From positions 40,240 to 104,239 of the forward strand of contig JACOTM010000024.1 in NCBI GenBank assembly GCA_016178305.1: a DNA stretch of 64,000 bases, read 5' to 3'. The notes beneath the pieces were generated by a model. The model made no database searches, had not been told where the DNA came from, and worked only from the letters and a program-made list of their open reading frames with translations. Numbering within the stretch: the first letter of the stretch is position 1; each line of letters begins with the position of its first letter. Source of the DNA: Flavobacteriia bacterium (lineage in GTDB: Bacteria; Bacteroidota; Bacteroidia; Flavobacteriales_D; Crocinitomicaceae). Made by a program: the position numbers and the translations under genes. This document shows positions 35,033 through 44,478 of this stretch, one piece after another.

Positions 35033-36409
35033 TTAAAAATCGATTTTAAATGTTGTTTTTTCATTCGGAATCGAATAAACTTCTATTTCAAAAGAATGCA
35101 AATCAAGAATGCTTTTCACGATTGATAAACCTATTCCAAAACCTTGAACGTCTGCTGTATTTTTACTTCTAAAAAAAGGTTCGAACAAATTTTTCATATC
35201 TTCTTCTTGAATACCTAAACCATCGTTTTCAAATAGTAAACTTAATTGCTGATGATGTAAACATAGTTTGATCATTACTTTATTTTTTACAGAAAACTTA
35301 CAGGCATTATCAACTAAATTTATGAAACAAGTTTTTAATAAGGTTTCGTTACAAAAAACATACAAATCATCATCGTTCTCAGGTAAATCACTCATTTCAA
35401 AAACAATTTGAGCCGCATGATTTGATTTTAAAAAATCTTTGCGAACATCCCAAATAATTTCGTCTAATCTAAATTTTTTAAATCCTTTTCTATCTTGACT
35501 TTCTGTATATCTTGACAAATCGATTAATTGCTTTGAAATACTGTTTAATTTTGTTAAATCTTGTAATATGGATTCCAAAGTTTTTTTATAATCTTCTTGC
35601 GAGCGTATCGATAAAAGTGTGACTTCAATTTGTGCTGTAATTGAACTTAAAGGATTCATCATTTCATGGGAAATATTTGAAACAAAGGCTCGTTGAATTT
35701 TAAATGTTTTTTCAACTCTGTCTAACATTTGATTAAATGTTTTTATTAATCTTGAAATTTCATCTTTTTTATTTTGAGGTTCAGTTAAGCGAGATGCCAA
35801 GTTTTTGAAAGATAATAAATCTACTTGATTCATAATATTTGAAATTGGATTTAAAGCATTTTTTGAAAAACCCCACCCTGAAATAGCTAATATTGAAACA
35901 ATTAAAACAAACATTATCATTAAATTCCGTGCTAAATGGTTAATATAACCATGGCCGTATTTATCTTCTCCAATTGCAATTATTTTATATTTTTCATGGT
36001 TTATTTCAACCAAATAAGCTACCAAATCAAAATTATCAATTTCTTTATAGATCTTGTTATTATTCGTTATTTTTGATAATATATTTTTGTATTTCTTATT
36101 TTTTAATCGATTATTATCATTAAATCGATCATAGGAATAAATAAATTTATTCTTTGAATTTAAAATTGAAAAATTTGTAAACCCTAATAATTCATGTTTA
36201 TCTGGTTTGATTAACTTTACTAATGAACTATCAATTTGAATTAATTTAAAATACAATCTTGTATTAACTTGAGCTTTATTTTCTAACCGTGAATAAAAAT
36301 AGCTATCCCGTTCCTGATGTGATAAATAATAAATAGCAAAAAAAGAAAAAAGCAACAAGGAAGCTGTTATGGAAATAAAATATAGTGTTAATTTTGTTCT
36401 AACTTGCAT
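35033..36409 (-). CDS. Two-component sensor histidine kinase (HAMP, CusS-like)
   Basis: A 458-residue kinase. Membrane helices near residues 10-28 and 165-185 enclose a periplasmic sensor of about 135 residues. A HAMP domain follows (NPISNIMNQVDLLSFKNLA). The HisKA box is FVSNISHEMMNPLSSITAQI (Met in place of the usual Leu/Arg after HE). HATPase motifs are NLVDNACKFS and GFGIGLSIVKSILDLH. It is organised as in metal- or envelope-stress sensors; no metal-binding signature is evident. The ATG at 36409 lies 5 bp behind the response regulator stop. Confidence 0.92.
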   Translation of the reverse strand: MQVRTKLTLYFISITASLLLFSFFAIYYLSHQERDSYFYSRLENKAQVNTRLYFKLIQIDSSLVKLIKPDKHELLGFTNFSILNSKNKFIYSYDRFNDNNRLKNKKYKNILSKITNNNKIYKEIDNFDLVAYLVEINHEKYKIIAIGEDKYGHGYINHLARNLMIMFVLIVSILAISGWGFSKNALNPISNIMNQVDLLSFKNLASRLTEPQNKKDEISRLIKTFNQMLDRVEKTFKIQRAFVSNISHEMMNPLSSITAQIEVTLLSIRSQEDYKKTLESILQDLTKLNSISKQLIDLSRYTESQDRKGFKKFRLDEIIWDVRKDFLKSNHAAQIVFEMSDLPENDDDLYVFCNETLLKTCFINLVDNACKFSVKNKVMIKLCLHHQQLSLLFENDGLGIQEEDMKNLFEPFFRSKNTADVQGFGIGLSIVKSILDLHSFEIEVYSIPNEKTTFKIDF

Positions 36410-36414
36410 GTTAC

Positions 36415-37092
36415 TTAAGCTCTTAAAATATAACCTCTACCATGAATCGTTTGTATTAGTTTATCTTCAAAATCTTTATCTATTTTTTTTCGGAGGTAAT
36501 TTACATAAACTTCGATGATATTAGTACCTGTATCAAAATGAATGTCCCAAACATTTTCAGCTATTTCTTTTTTAGAAACGACCTTATTTATATTTTCAAT
36601 AAAATAAACGACTAAATCAAATTCGCGAGCTGTTAAATCAATGTTTTTTTGGTTTCTTTTTACTGTTTTTTTGTCCAAATCTAATTCTAGATCTTTCACT
36701 TTAATTAGATTCGATTTTTCTTTTTCTTGAATGGTGCTTCTTCTATGTAATGCATTAATTCTTGCTAATAATTCTTTAAACTCAAATGGCTTTACTAAAT
36801 AATCATCTGCTCCACTTTCTAAACCTATAATTTTATCGTCTGTTGTTCCTAAAGCTGTGAGAAACAAAATTGGTGTTTGAATGTCCGAATTACGAATTAT
36901 TTTACAAATTTCAACTCCATTTTTTTCAGGAAGAATAATATCAGAAATGATTAAATCATATTTATTCGAAAGTGCTAATTGCAACCCTTCTTCACCATTA
37001 AAAGAAAGGTCAATCATAAATCCATTCTCCTTTAAACCTAAGCTAATAGATTGCGCCATTTTTATTTCATCTTCAATAAATAGTATTTTCAT
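36415..37092 (-). CDS. OmpR/PhoB-family response regulator
   Basis: A 225-residue regulator: EDE at the N-terminus, phosphoacceptor Asp in YDLIISDIILPEKNG, Thr in ILFLTALGTTDDKI, Lys in DYLVKPFEFKELLARI. The C-terminal winged helix (ARxFDLVVYFIENINKVVSKKEI; IIEVYVNYLRKKID; IQTIHGRGYIL) is of the OmpR type. It is the first gene of a pair with the HAMP kinase and is probably autoregulated; no clear repeated site was found in the short upstream gap to pcm. Confidence 0.94.
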   Translation of the reverse strand: MKILFIEDEIKMAQSISLGLKENGFMIDLSFNGEEGLQLALSNKYDLIISDIILPEKNGVEICKIIRNSDIQTPILFLTALGTTDDKIIGLESGADDYLVKPFEFKELLARINALHRRSTIQEKEKSNLIKVKDLELDLDKKTVKRNQKNIDLTAREFDLVVYFIENINKVVSKKEIAENVWDIHFDTGTNIIEVYVNYLRKKIDKDFEDKLIQTIHGRGYILRA

Positions 37093-37155
37093 ATCCCTAA
37101 AGTAAGAATTAATAATCGCATAGCATTATCAAATGATATTTTTATTTAATCAAAA

Positions 37156-37648
37156 TCACTTAGCTGTATTTTCTAACATCGGAACAAAACTACAACCACC
37201 AAAATCTTCTTTCTTCAATTCTGTTTCAGATAATTTTGTTACTAAAATCATTCGCTGCATAGCACCTTCGCCTAATGGAATAACCATTTTCCCTCCGACT
37301 TTCAATTGGACTACTAAATCTTCTGGAATAAATGGTGCTCCGCAAGTAATCAAAATACGATCAAAAGGAGCAAAAGTTGGCAATCCTTTGTAGCCATCTC
37401 CAAAAGTTAAACGCGGATTAAAATTAAAATGATGAATGATTTTTTTAGAGTTAATAAATAACTCTTTTTGTCTTTCTATCGTAAAAACTTTCGCTCCAAG
37501 ATGACATAATATACACGTTTGATACCCCGAACCTGTTCCTATTTCAAGTACTTTATCCCCTTTTTTCACATCTAATAATTGTGTTTGAAAAGCAACAGTG
37601 AACAATGAGTTGACGTCTCATTCCTTTATGTTTGAACGTATCTTGCAT
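37156..37648 (-). pseudogene. pcm: Protein-L-isoaspartate O-methyltransferase with internal deletion and frameshift
   Basis: The normal enzyme repairs isoaspartyl residues with SAM and is about 210-215 residues long. Here the start is intact (37648; MQDTFKHKGMRRQLI), as in flavobacterial Pcm. Then about 50 residues are missing (the region with PRH.F and the GQTISQP motif), and the frame changes. It resumes as FTVAFQTQLL, KGDKVLEIGTGSGYQTCIL (SAM motif), GDGYKGLP, FDRILITCGA and a normal C-terminus ending at TGA 37156. The two pieces are joined at about 37605. Without the GQTISQP loop and with a shifted frame, no active enzyme is expected. Confidence 0.85.
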
Positions 37649-37734
37649 AACACAAAAATAAAGGTTTCTTTCGAATTGGAATAAATGATTTTCAAACAGT
37701 CAATTGTTAGTGTTATTTATTCCTCATTTTTAGT

Positions 37735-37764
37735 TTTGTCAACTTGAGTAATTTATTAACTTTG
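37735..37764 (+). promoter_or_regulatory. Promoter of the acyl-CoA carboxylase gene
   Basis: TTTG (37735-37738), an 18-bp spacer, and TAACTTTG (37757-37764), a full match to TTTG...TAnnTTTG. The 12-mer GCTTGCTTAAAA (37765-37776) directly after the -7 also occurs at 14164-14175, before gyrA. Confidence 0.7.
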
Positions 37765-37787
37765 GCTTGCTTAAAATCGAAAATAAA

Positions 37788-39431
37788 ATGGCAATACCCA
37801 AAAAAGAATTAGAATTTAATATGAATGACGACTTAATGAGGCTGAAAATTGCTGAGTTAGAACGTAAATTAAACACTGTTTACGAAGGCGGTGGAAAAAA
37901 ACGTATTGAAAAACTTCATGAAAGTGGAAAATTAACTGCCCGTGAACGCATAGATCTTTTATTAGATAAAAATACACAACGCTTTGAAGTTGGTGCTTTT
38001 GTTGGAGATGGAATGTACGAAGAACATGGAGGCTGTCCTTCTGGTGGAGTTGTTGTTGTTATTGGTTATGTTTCTGGCAAACAATGTATTGTTGTAGCTA
38101 ACGATGCAACCGTAAAAGCAGGTGCTTGGTTTCCTATAACTGCTAAGAAAAATTTAAGGGCTCAAGAGATCTCTATGGAAAATAATCTTCCCATCATCTA
38201 TTTAGTTGATTCCGCAGGTGTTTATTTGCCAATGCAAGATGAAATTTTCCCAGACAAAGAACATTTTGGACGTATATTTAGAAACAATGCCATTATGAGT
38301 TCAAGAGGTATTGTTCAAATTGCTGCTGTCATGGGGAGCTGTGTTGCTGGCGGAGCGTACTTACCTATCATGTCTGATGAGTCCTTAATTGTTAACAAAA
38401 CAGGAACTATTTTCCTGGCCGGTTCTTATTTAGTGAAAGCGGCTATCGGTGAATCAATTGACAACGAAACACTAGGCGGCTCAATTACACACACTGAAAT
38501 TTCGGGTGTCTGTGATTATAAATCCGAAAACGACCAAGAATGTTTGCAAACCATCCGTAATTTAATGGATAAAATCGGGCATACTGAAACCGCTGGATTT
38601 GACCGAAAAGAAGCTGTTGTCCCTAAATTTGATGTAAAAAAAGTTTATGGTATTTTGCCTTCAGATAGAGCTAAGCCATACAGTATGCATGAATTAATTC
38701 AGTGTATTGTTGATGATTCAGATTATACCGAATACAAAGCAGATTATGGAAAATCAATCGTTTGTGCGTATGCAAGAGTCGATGGATGGAGTGTTGGAAT
38801 TGTTGCTAATCAAAGAGACGTCGTAAAAAGTGGAAAAGGTGAAATGCAATTTGGAGGGGTTATTTATTCTGATTCTGCAGATAAAGCAGCTCGTTTCATT
38901 ATGAATTGCAACCAACGAAATATTCCATTAGTTTTTCTACAAGACGTTACAGGCTTTATGGTTGGTTCAAAAAGTGAACACGGTGGAATCATTAAAGACG
39001 GCGCTAAATTGGTAAATGCAATGGCTAATTCAGTTGTTCCAAAATTCACGATTGTTGTTGGAAATTCTTATGGAGCAGGAAATTACGCCATGTGTGGAAA
39101 AGCTTACGATCCGCGATTAATTGTTGGATGGCCAACTGCTGAAATAGCGGTAATGAGTGGTGCTGCAGCAGCAAAAGTATTGTTGCAAATTGAAGTTGCT
39201 TCTTTAAAAGCGAAAGGAGAAGAAATTACACCAGAAAGAGAATCAGAATTGTATAATCATATTAAAGATAAATACGACAAACAAACATCTCCTTATTATG
39301 CTGCTAGCAGATTATGGATTGATGCCATCATTAACCCCATTGAAACAAGAAAAGTAATTTCATTGGGGATAGAAATGGCAAATCACAAAAAAGCTGAAAA
39401 AGCTTACAATGTTGGAGTGATACAATGTTGA
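37788..39431 (+). CDS. Acyl-CoA carboxylase, carboxyltransferase (beta) subunit
   Basis: A 547-residue biotin-dependent carboxyltransferase; the start is the ATG at 37788 (MAIPKKELEF), not the upstream TTG. The N- and C-lobes show the crotonase-like folds of propionyl/methylcrotonyl-CoA carboxylase beta chains: ERIDLLLDKNTQRFEVGAF, ANDATVKAGAWFP, YLVDSAGVYLPMQDEIFPD, AAVMGSCVAGGAYLPIMSDE and ITHTEISGVCDY. The C-lobe has IPLVFLQDVTGFMVG and VVGNSYGAGNYAMCG. The QDEIFPD and SAGVYLP segments fit methylcrotonyl-CoA carboxylase (leucine breakdown) better than propionyl-CoA carboxylase. The biotin subunit is not in the window. The stop TGA is directly followed by TAA. Confidence 0.9.
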   Translation: MAIPKKELEFNMNDDLMRLKIAELERKLNTVYEGGGKKRIEKLHESGKLTARERIDLLLDKNTQRFEVGAFVGDGMYEEHGGCPSGGVVVVIGYVSGKQCIVVANDATVKAGAWFPITAKKNLRAQEISMENNLPIIYLVDSAGVYLPMQDEIFPDKEHFGRIFRNNAIMSSRGIVQIAAVMGSCVAGGAYLPIMSDESLIVNKTGTIFLAGSYLVKAAIGESIDNETLGGSITHTEISGVCDYKSENDQECLQTIRNLMDKIGHTETAGFDRKEAVVPKFDVKKVYGILPSDRAKPYSMHELIQCIVDDSDYTEYKADYGKSIVCAYARVDGWSVGIVANQRDVVKSGKGEMQFGGVIYSDSADKAARFIMNCNQRNIPLVFLQDVTGFMVGSKSEHGGIIKDGAKLVNAMANSVVPKFTIVVGNSYGAGNYAMCGKAYDPRLIVGWPTAEIAVMSGAAAAKVLLQIEVASLKAKGEEITPERESELYNHIKDKYDKQTSPYYAASRLWIDAIINPIETRKVISLGIEMANHKKAEKAYNVGVIQC

Positions 39432-39483
39432 TAATAAAATCGTTCAATCGTTATTCATTACAAAATATTAAACTAAAAATAGA

Positions 39484-39942
39484 ATGCATTTAGACTGGCA
39501 AATAAAACCTTATTCAGAATTAAGTTTAAACGAATTTCATGACATCATTCGATTGCGCTTGAAAGCGTTTGTTATAGAACAAAATTGTTTGTACTTAGAT
39601 TTAGATGGAAAAGATAAAAAATGTTACCATTTAATTTGTCGAGATGGTATTGGAAAAGTTGTAGCTACAGCCCGTATTTTACATCCTGGTGTTTCTTATC
39701 CAGAAGTATCCATTGGTCGTGTGGTTATTGATGAATCAATTCGTGGAAACGGTATCGGACATGAATTAATGAAAAAATGCCTTCAATTTGCAAAAGAAGA
39801 ATTTGGTGTTGTCCCAATTAAAATTTCTGCTCAAAAACATTTAGATAAATTTTATGGAAGTCATGGATTTATTTTTACTGGAAAAGAATATTTAGAAGAC
39901 AACATCCCTCATATTGAAATGTTATATACCCCTTTAAACTAA
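39484..39942 (+). CDS. ElaA-like GNAT acetyltransferase
   Basis: A 152-residue acetyltransferase. The N-terminal part (ELSLNEFHDIIRLRLKAFVIEQNCLYLDLDGKD) is the ElaA signature. The acetyl-CoA-binding segment is VSIGRVVIDESIRGNGIGHELM (R/Q-x-x-G-x-G/A as RGNGIG), followed by KISAQKHLDKFYGSHGF. Its target is unknown. It lies 52 bp behind the carboxylase gene and 8 bp before the M13 peptidase gene, so these are likely one transcription unit. Confidence 0.9.
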   Translation: MHLDWQIKPYSELSLNEFHDIIRLRLKAFVIEQNCLYLDLDGKDKKCYHLICRDGIGKVVATARILHPGVSYPEVSIGRVVIDESIRGNGIGHELMKKCLQFAKEEFGVVPIKISAQKHLDKFYGSHGFIFTGKEYLEDNIPHIEMLYTPLN

Positions 39943-39950
39943 ACAAAACG

Positions 39951-42047
39951 ATGAACAAAAAACTATTATTTGCCGGTTCTGTTATCCTTATTTCTGCTGC
40001 TTGTACAGTACAAAAGAAAAAAGATTCTTCAGCTCCAGTTGTATCAAGCGCTGCATCTTCAGTAGCTCCTCCTAAAAATGAAATTAAAGAAAATCCGTAC
40101 AAAACGATCAACACCTCTTATTTAGATAGAAGTGTTCGACCGCAAGATGATTTTGCTCAATATTGTAGCGGAACATGGGTTAAAAACAATCCTGTTCCTT
40201 CCACCGAATCAAGTTGGGGAAGTTTCAATGAATTAGAAAAAACAAACCAAGTCAAATTAACTGAAATATTAGAAAAAGCAGTTAAATCGAATGACAAAAA
40301 AGGATCTCAAAATCAAATATTAGGCGATTATTACAGCGCTTTTATGAATATGGAAGCTAGAAATAAAAAAGGAGTTACCCCTATTCAAGCCGAAATAAAT
40401 AAAATCAAAAACATCAAGTCAAAACAAGAAATTGTTTCCTACATTGCTGAAGCACATACTTATGGAATCGGTATGTTATTTGGAATCGGTGTCGATCAAG
40501 ATTTGAAAGATGTTAATAATAACACAATGTATGTGGGACAAGCAGGAATTGGTTTGCCTAATTGTGAATATTATTACAAAAAAGACAAAGAAGTTATTTT
40601 ACAAAAATACGAAGAGCATATTACACGTATGTTTCAAGGATTAAAATACGATGAAGTGACATCAAAATCAATGGCTAAATCTGTCATCGCATTTGAAACA
40701 AATTTAGCTAAATCAATGATGACTCCTGCTGAAAATAGAATTCCTGAAAACACGTACAATCCTGTCAGCAAAAAAGAAATTGACAAAACATTTGGGAAAT
40801 TTGATTTTGAAAGCTATTTATTAGGAATACATTCACAAAGTTTTGATACAATTATAGTTGGTCAACCAAAATACATCCAAAAAGTGGCTGAGGTTTTCGA
40901 AACAGAAAAAATGGAAAACTGGAAAAATTATTTACTATGGTCCACTTTGAATCATTATTCAGGTTTGTTGAATGATGAATTTGTAATGATGAATTTCAAA
41001 TTTTATAGCGGTGTTTTAAAAGGAAAAACAGAAATGAGTCCAATGAACGAACAAGCTATAGATGAATTAACGTCATTGCCAATTGGAGAATTATTAGGAA
41101 AAGCGTTTGTAGATATTTACTTTTCAGAAAATGCTAAAAACAAAGTCAATAAAATGGTTGACAATTTGTTACTTGTATTCAAACAAAGAATCGAAGGATT
41201 GGATTGGATGACCAAAGAAACAAAAGAACAAGCTTTGATTAAATTAAATGCTATTGGACGAAAATTAGGATTTCCTGACAAATGGGAAGATTTTAGCATG
41301 CTAAACATTTCAAAAGAAGATTATATAGCGAATATCAAAGAAATAGCGCTTTATTCTCATAGAAAAAACATGTCAGAACTTAATAAACCTGTAGATAAAT
41401 CAAAATGGGGAATGCCTGCCCACATGGTAAATGCTTATTATCATCCTTTGCTAAACGAAATCGCATTTCCTGCTGGAATTATGCAACCACCTTTCTTTGA
41501 TGAACAAGCGGAGGATGCGGTGAATTATGGAACAATTGGCATGGTTATCGGACATGAATTTACACATGGCTTTGATGATATGGGGTCTAAATTTGCAGCT
41601 GATGGAACATTTAGAAATTGGTGGACCGAAGAAGATTTGAAATTATTCAATGAAAAAACATCTTTATTAGGAGCTACATTTTCAAATTTTTGTACAACTG
41701 ATGGGCAATGTGTAAATCCAGAATTGACCATGGGAGAAAATATCGCAGACTTAGGCGGTTTAACATTAGCTTTCAACGCTTATAAATTAACTGATGAATA
41801 TAAAAAAGGAGAAATTAGAGAAGGCTTCACCCCTGCTCAACGATTCTTTATTGCTTATGCACAACTTTGGAAAATCAATTATACCGAAGAAGAATTAAAA
41901 AACAGATTAGCAAACGATCCACATTCACCAGGAATGTATCGCGTAAATGGGCCTTTGATGAATTGTCCCGAATTCTTTGAAGCTTTCGGTGTCAAAGAAG
42001 GAGATAAAATGAGAAATCCTGCAGAAAAGGTTTCTAAAATATGGTAA
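39951..42047 (+). CDS. M13 family zinc metallopeptidase, lipoprotein
   Basis: A 698-residue neprilysin-like peptidase. The lipoprotein signal ends in ISAAC (Cys about residue 19). The catalytic HEFTH is at residues 535-539, the downstream ENIADLGGL holds the third zinc ligand, and NAYYHPLLNEIAFPAGIMQPPFF is the substrate-binding motif. The final residues PEKVSKIW replace the usual CxxW; in Bacteroidota this Cys-free ending is common. It should work in the periplasm or at the cell surface on short peptides. It is followed by a strong terminator. Confidence 0.94.
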   Translation: MNKKLLFAGSVILISAACTVQKKKDSSAPVVSSAASSVAPPKNEIKENPYKTINTSYLDRSVRPQDDFAQYCSGTWVKNNPVPSTESSWGSFNELEKTNQVKLTEILEKAVKSNDKKGSQNQILGDYYSAFMNMEARNKKGVTPIQAEINKIKNIKSKQEIVSYIAEAHTYGIGMLFGIGVDQDLKDVNNNTMYVGQAGIGLPNCEYYYKKDKEVILQKYEEHITRMFQGLKYDEVTSKSMAKSVIAFETNLAKSMMTPAENRIPENTYNPVSKKEIDKTFGKFDFESYLLGIHSQSFDTIIVGQPKYIQKVAEVFETEKMENWKNYLLWSTLNHYSGLLNDEFVMMNFKFYSGVLKGKTEMSPMNEQAIDELTSLPIGELLGKAFVDIYFSENAKNKVNKMVDNLLLVFKQRIEGLDWMTKETKEQALIKLNAIGRKLGFPDKWEDFSMLNISKEDYIANIKEIALYSHRKNMSELNKPVDKSKWGMPAHMVNAYYHPLLNEIAFPAGIMQPPFFDEQAEDAVNYGTIGMVIGHEFTHGFDDMGSKFAADGTFRNWWTEEDLKLFNEKTSLLGATFSNFCTTDGQCVNPELTMGENIADLGGLTLAFNAYKLTDEYKKGEIREGFTPAQRFFIAYAQLWKINYTEEELKNRLANDPHSPGMYRVNGPLMNCPEFFEAFGVKEGDKMRNPAEKVSKIW

Positions 42048-42050
42048 ACT

Positions 42051-42080
42051 AAAAAAGGGCTTGAAATACAGCCCTTTTCT
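42051..42080 (+). terminator. Rho-independent terminator behind the M13 gene
   Basis: AAAAGGGCT (42053-42061) pairs with AGCCCTTTT (42070-42078) around an 8-base loop. It starts 4 bp after the M13 stop; it can also act on the minus-strand small gene ending at 42096. Confidence 0.9.
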
Positions 42081-42095
42081 TTACATATTAATATT

Positions 42096-42242
42096 CTAGT
42101 TTAAATTTAAAAGTACCTTTTTACGGTTTACTTTTTCTACTTTGACAGATTTACTATAATTTAATATAGCATTGATCGTATCGTTTTTCGGTTCCATTTT
42201 CAACTCTTTGATTTGAGCAACTTGAGAGTATCTATTCAACAT
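42096..42242 (-). CDS. Conserved-looking 48-residue small protein
   Basis: A frame of 48 codons plus TAG on the minus strand in the gap between the M13 and GtrA genes. The product begins MLNRYSQVAQIKELKMEPKN and ends SVKVEKVNRKKVLLNLN, with the middle segment TINAILNYSKSV. From memory, small Bacteroidota proteins with a NILNYSK-like helix and an LxLN end are common, so I think it is real; I cannot search to confirm. It is basic and soluble, with no known function. The terminator at 42051-42080 sits just behind its stop, as expected for a real gene. Confidence 0.5.
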   Translation of the reverse strand: MLNRYSQVAQIKELKMEPKNDTINAILNYSKSVKVEKVNRKKVLLNLN

Positions 42243-42315
42243 AGGCAAATGCTTTTTTATTTACTTTAATAACGATTGATTTAATTCTTTATTATACTTT
42301 TGAAAAAATATTTTA

Positions 42316-42801
42316 ATGATTTTGCAAAAACTAATTTTTAATATTCTACACTTCGTCTATCCTTTGTTCCGTAAATTTATGAACAAACAATCATACTATT
42401 ATTTAGTTTGTGGCGGAGGAAATACCGTTTTAGGATTGTTAATATATTTCATTGCAGATCATTTTTTATTTCACAAAGCAAATGTAGATTTAGGTTTTAT
42501 TACCTTTAAATCACATATTGCTTCACTAGTAACATCAATAATCATTACATTCCCTATTGGATTTTTATTAAACCGATACATTGTTTGGCACGATAGTAAT
42601 TTAAATCCTTACACACAATTATATCGTCATTTTATATTGGTAATTATATTTTCCATTTTAAATTATGTTTTATTAAAATTATTTGTAGAATATTTCAATT
42701 GGTGGCATTTTCCTAGCCAATTTATTACTACTTGTATAATCGTAATCTTTAGCTACCTCTCACAAAAATACATCTCCTTTCGGAAAGTAAAGACCTCATA
42801 A
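42316..42801 (+). CDS. GtrA-family membrane protein
   Basis: A 161-residue protein with four membrane helices in the spacing of GtrA: YYYLVCGGGNTVLGLLIYFI, then HIASLVTSIIITFPIGFLLNRYIVW (with the family's typical FxxNRxxVF-like segment), FILVIIFSILNYVLLKLF and FITTCIIVIFSYLSQKYISF. GtrA proteins are thought to flip polyprenyl-linked sugars. It stands alone on the plus strand. The ATG at 42316 fits; the internal ATG at 42379 would remove only a short amphipathic start. Confidence 0.85.
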   Translation: MILQKLIFNILHFVYPLFRKFMNKQSYYYLVCGGGNTVLGLLIYFIADHFLFHKANVDLGFITFKSHIASLVTSIIITFPIGFLLNRYIVWHDSNLNPYTQLYRHFILVIIFSILNYVLLKLFVEYFNWWHFPSQFITTCIIVIFSYLSQKYISFRKVKTS

Positions 42802-42873
42802 ACACAAATAAACTACTAATTAACAGCAACTAAAACCTTCTTCCCTCAATTAACACCTCTTGAAAAAAAATTA

Positions 42874-42881
42874 TATATTTG
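42874..42881 (+). promoter_or_regulatory. -7 element upstream of the DUF5723 gene
   Basis: TATATTTG matches TAnnTTTG and lies 29 bp upstream of the ATG at 42911; no clear -33 at the usual distance. Its location rules out the upstream TTG at 42860 as translation start. Confidence 0.5.
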
Positions 42882-42910
42882 TACATTCGATTTTTACAAA
42901 AAAAAGAAAT

Positions 42911-44416
42911 ATGAAACAACGACACTTCTACTCCTTTTTGCTATTGACTGTTTTTTTTAGCACAGCTCTATTTTCTCAAACCCAAAGCATTGCTTATCCA
43001 GCAGTTGGAAAAGGAGTTGCTACAACATTTGTAACAGATTACCATTGTTTAGGAATCAATACATCTGCATTAGGTTGGGGAACAGGATTTAAAGATAAAA
43101 AATTCACCATGGGCTCAAGTGAATTCAGTATGGGAATGTATTCAGACAGTTTAAGTTCAACAAAATTAAAATCATTCTATCATTCCGTAGCAAATAATAT
43201 TACTAAAAAAGACACAAATACATTTGATTGGAATAAGCAAAGAAATGCAGCTGCAGATTATGCGCAAGCAGGAATTGCGGTATTTGCAGATTATAATTGG
43301 CTTGGATTTTCATTTCAAGGTAAAAAATTTGGCGGATTTGCATTTAATATCAATGAAAATTATTCTTTCAATGCCAAGCTGAATCAACAAACTTCTGATA
43401 TTATTTTCAGGGGAAAATTGTCAAATTACTTTGATTCGTTAACAGTTGTTTTTGGTAGCGATACCTCAACAATAGCAAACAATGGAAACATTTCCTCAGA
43501 CACATTAAGTCATGTAATCACAGGGAAAATTAGTTCTCCCCTCCAATTAAGTACCATCACAAATGGTTCGCATATTCAATTAATGTGGAATCGTTCTTAT
43601 AATTTTGGTTATGGTCGTAAAATAATTGCAATTGATTCCGTTTTTGAAATTTACGGAGGTATTGGAGGTCGCTTTATACAATCAATGGCTATGTTCAACA
43701 TGAACTCAGACGCAAATGGTTTACAAATGTACTCTTCCATAACACCTGCTTTTAATATTAATTACGGAAGTATCGCTTCTATAAATCCTTCAAACTTTCA
43801 ATCCAATTCAGGTTTACTTCCAAAATCAGTTGGGAATGGATATGGTGTTGATTTATCGGCAAGTGTAATCATATTCAAAAAATTAAAAGTTGCTGCTTCA
43901 GTGAATAATATTGGTAGTGTCACCTATACTCGAAATGTGTATCATGTAAAAGATTCTCTCTTAGGAAACTTGAGTGTCAACGGATTGTCGAGCTATGATG
44001 TAACTAAATCAATCGATCAATTATTGAAAGACAATGGTATTTTAACAATACAAGGAACAGAAAAATATGTTTTAAAAAATGCTTCTAATTTTAGATTTGG
44101 GGCAAGTTTTCAACCGTTTAAATTTTTACATTTCGGCTTTGATATGATTGCACCCTTCAATAAAGAAAATCCAGGAAGTATTCAAAATGCAATTGTTTCA
44201 TTTGGAGGAGAAGTAATCATTTTAAAACGAATTGCATTAAGTACAGGATATTATGGTGGGGGAATTTATCAAAGTAATATTCCGATGGGTATTAATTTTA
44301 TTTTAAAAGATGGAGCGTATGAATTTGGGATTTCTTCAAGAGACATTTTAAGATTTTTCACATCAAATGCGCATAGTATTTCAACGGCTTTTGGTTTTGC
44401 AAGATTTAGATTTTAA
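42911..44416 (+). CDS. DUF5723-type outer-membrane protein
   Basis: About 501 residues from the ATG at 42911. A signal peptide (MKQRHFYSFLLLTVFFSTALFSQ) is followed by a PorV/FadL-like beta-barrel fold with the early motif NTSALGWG (DUF5723-type: NPA/NTSALGW). It contains many alternating strands, an internal loop with a 16-residue plug-like stretch (ADYAQAGIAVFADYNW), and the terminal strand FGFARFRF with the C-terminal Phe of BAM substrates. In Bacteroidota this family often accompanies type IX secretion components. Its role here is not proven. Confidence 0.7.
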   Translation: MKQRHFYSFLLLTVFFSTALFSQTQSIAYPAVGKGVATTFVTDYHCLGINTSALGWGTGFKDKKFTMGSSEFSMGMYSDSLSSTKLKSFYHSVANNITKKDTNTFDWNKQRNAAADYAQAGIAVFADYNWLGFSFQGKKFGGFAFNINENYSFNAKLNQQTSDIIFRGKLSNYFDSLTVVFGSDTSTIANNGNISSDTLSHVITGKISSPLQLSTITNGSHIQLMWNRSYNFGYGRKIIAIDSVFEIYGGIGGRFIQSMAMFNMNSDANGLQMYSSITPAFNINYGSIASINPSNFQSNSGLLPKSVGNGYGVDLSASVIIFKKLKVAASVNNIGSVTYTRNVYHVKDSLLGNLSVNGLSSYDVTKSIDQLLKDNGILTIQGTEKYVLKNASNFRFGASFQPFKFLHFGFDMIAPFNKENPGSIQNAIVSFGGEVIILKRIALSTGYYGGGIYQSNIPMGINFILKDGAYEFGISSRDILRFFTSNAHSISTAFGFARFRF

Positions 44417-44478
44417 ACATTTTACAACACAATAAAAAAGTACTTAATTTCTTGCTCAATTTGAAATTTATTAATCAA

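Noticed and set aside
37767..37787. TTG at 37767 as start of the carboxylase subunit
   Set aside because: It lies right at the end of the promoter -7 element; the ATG at 37788 gives a normal N-terminus.
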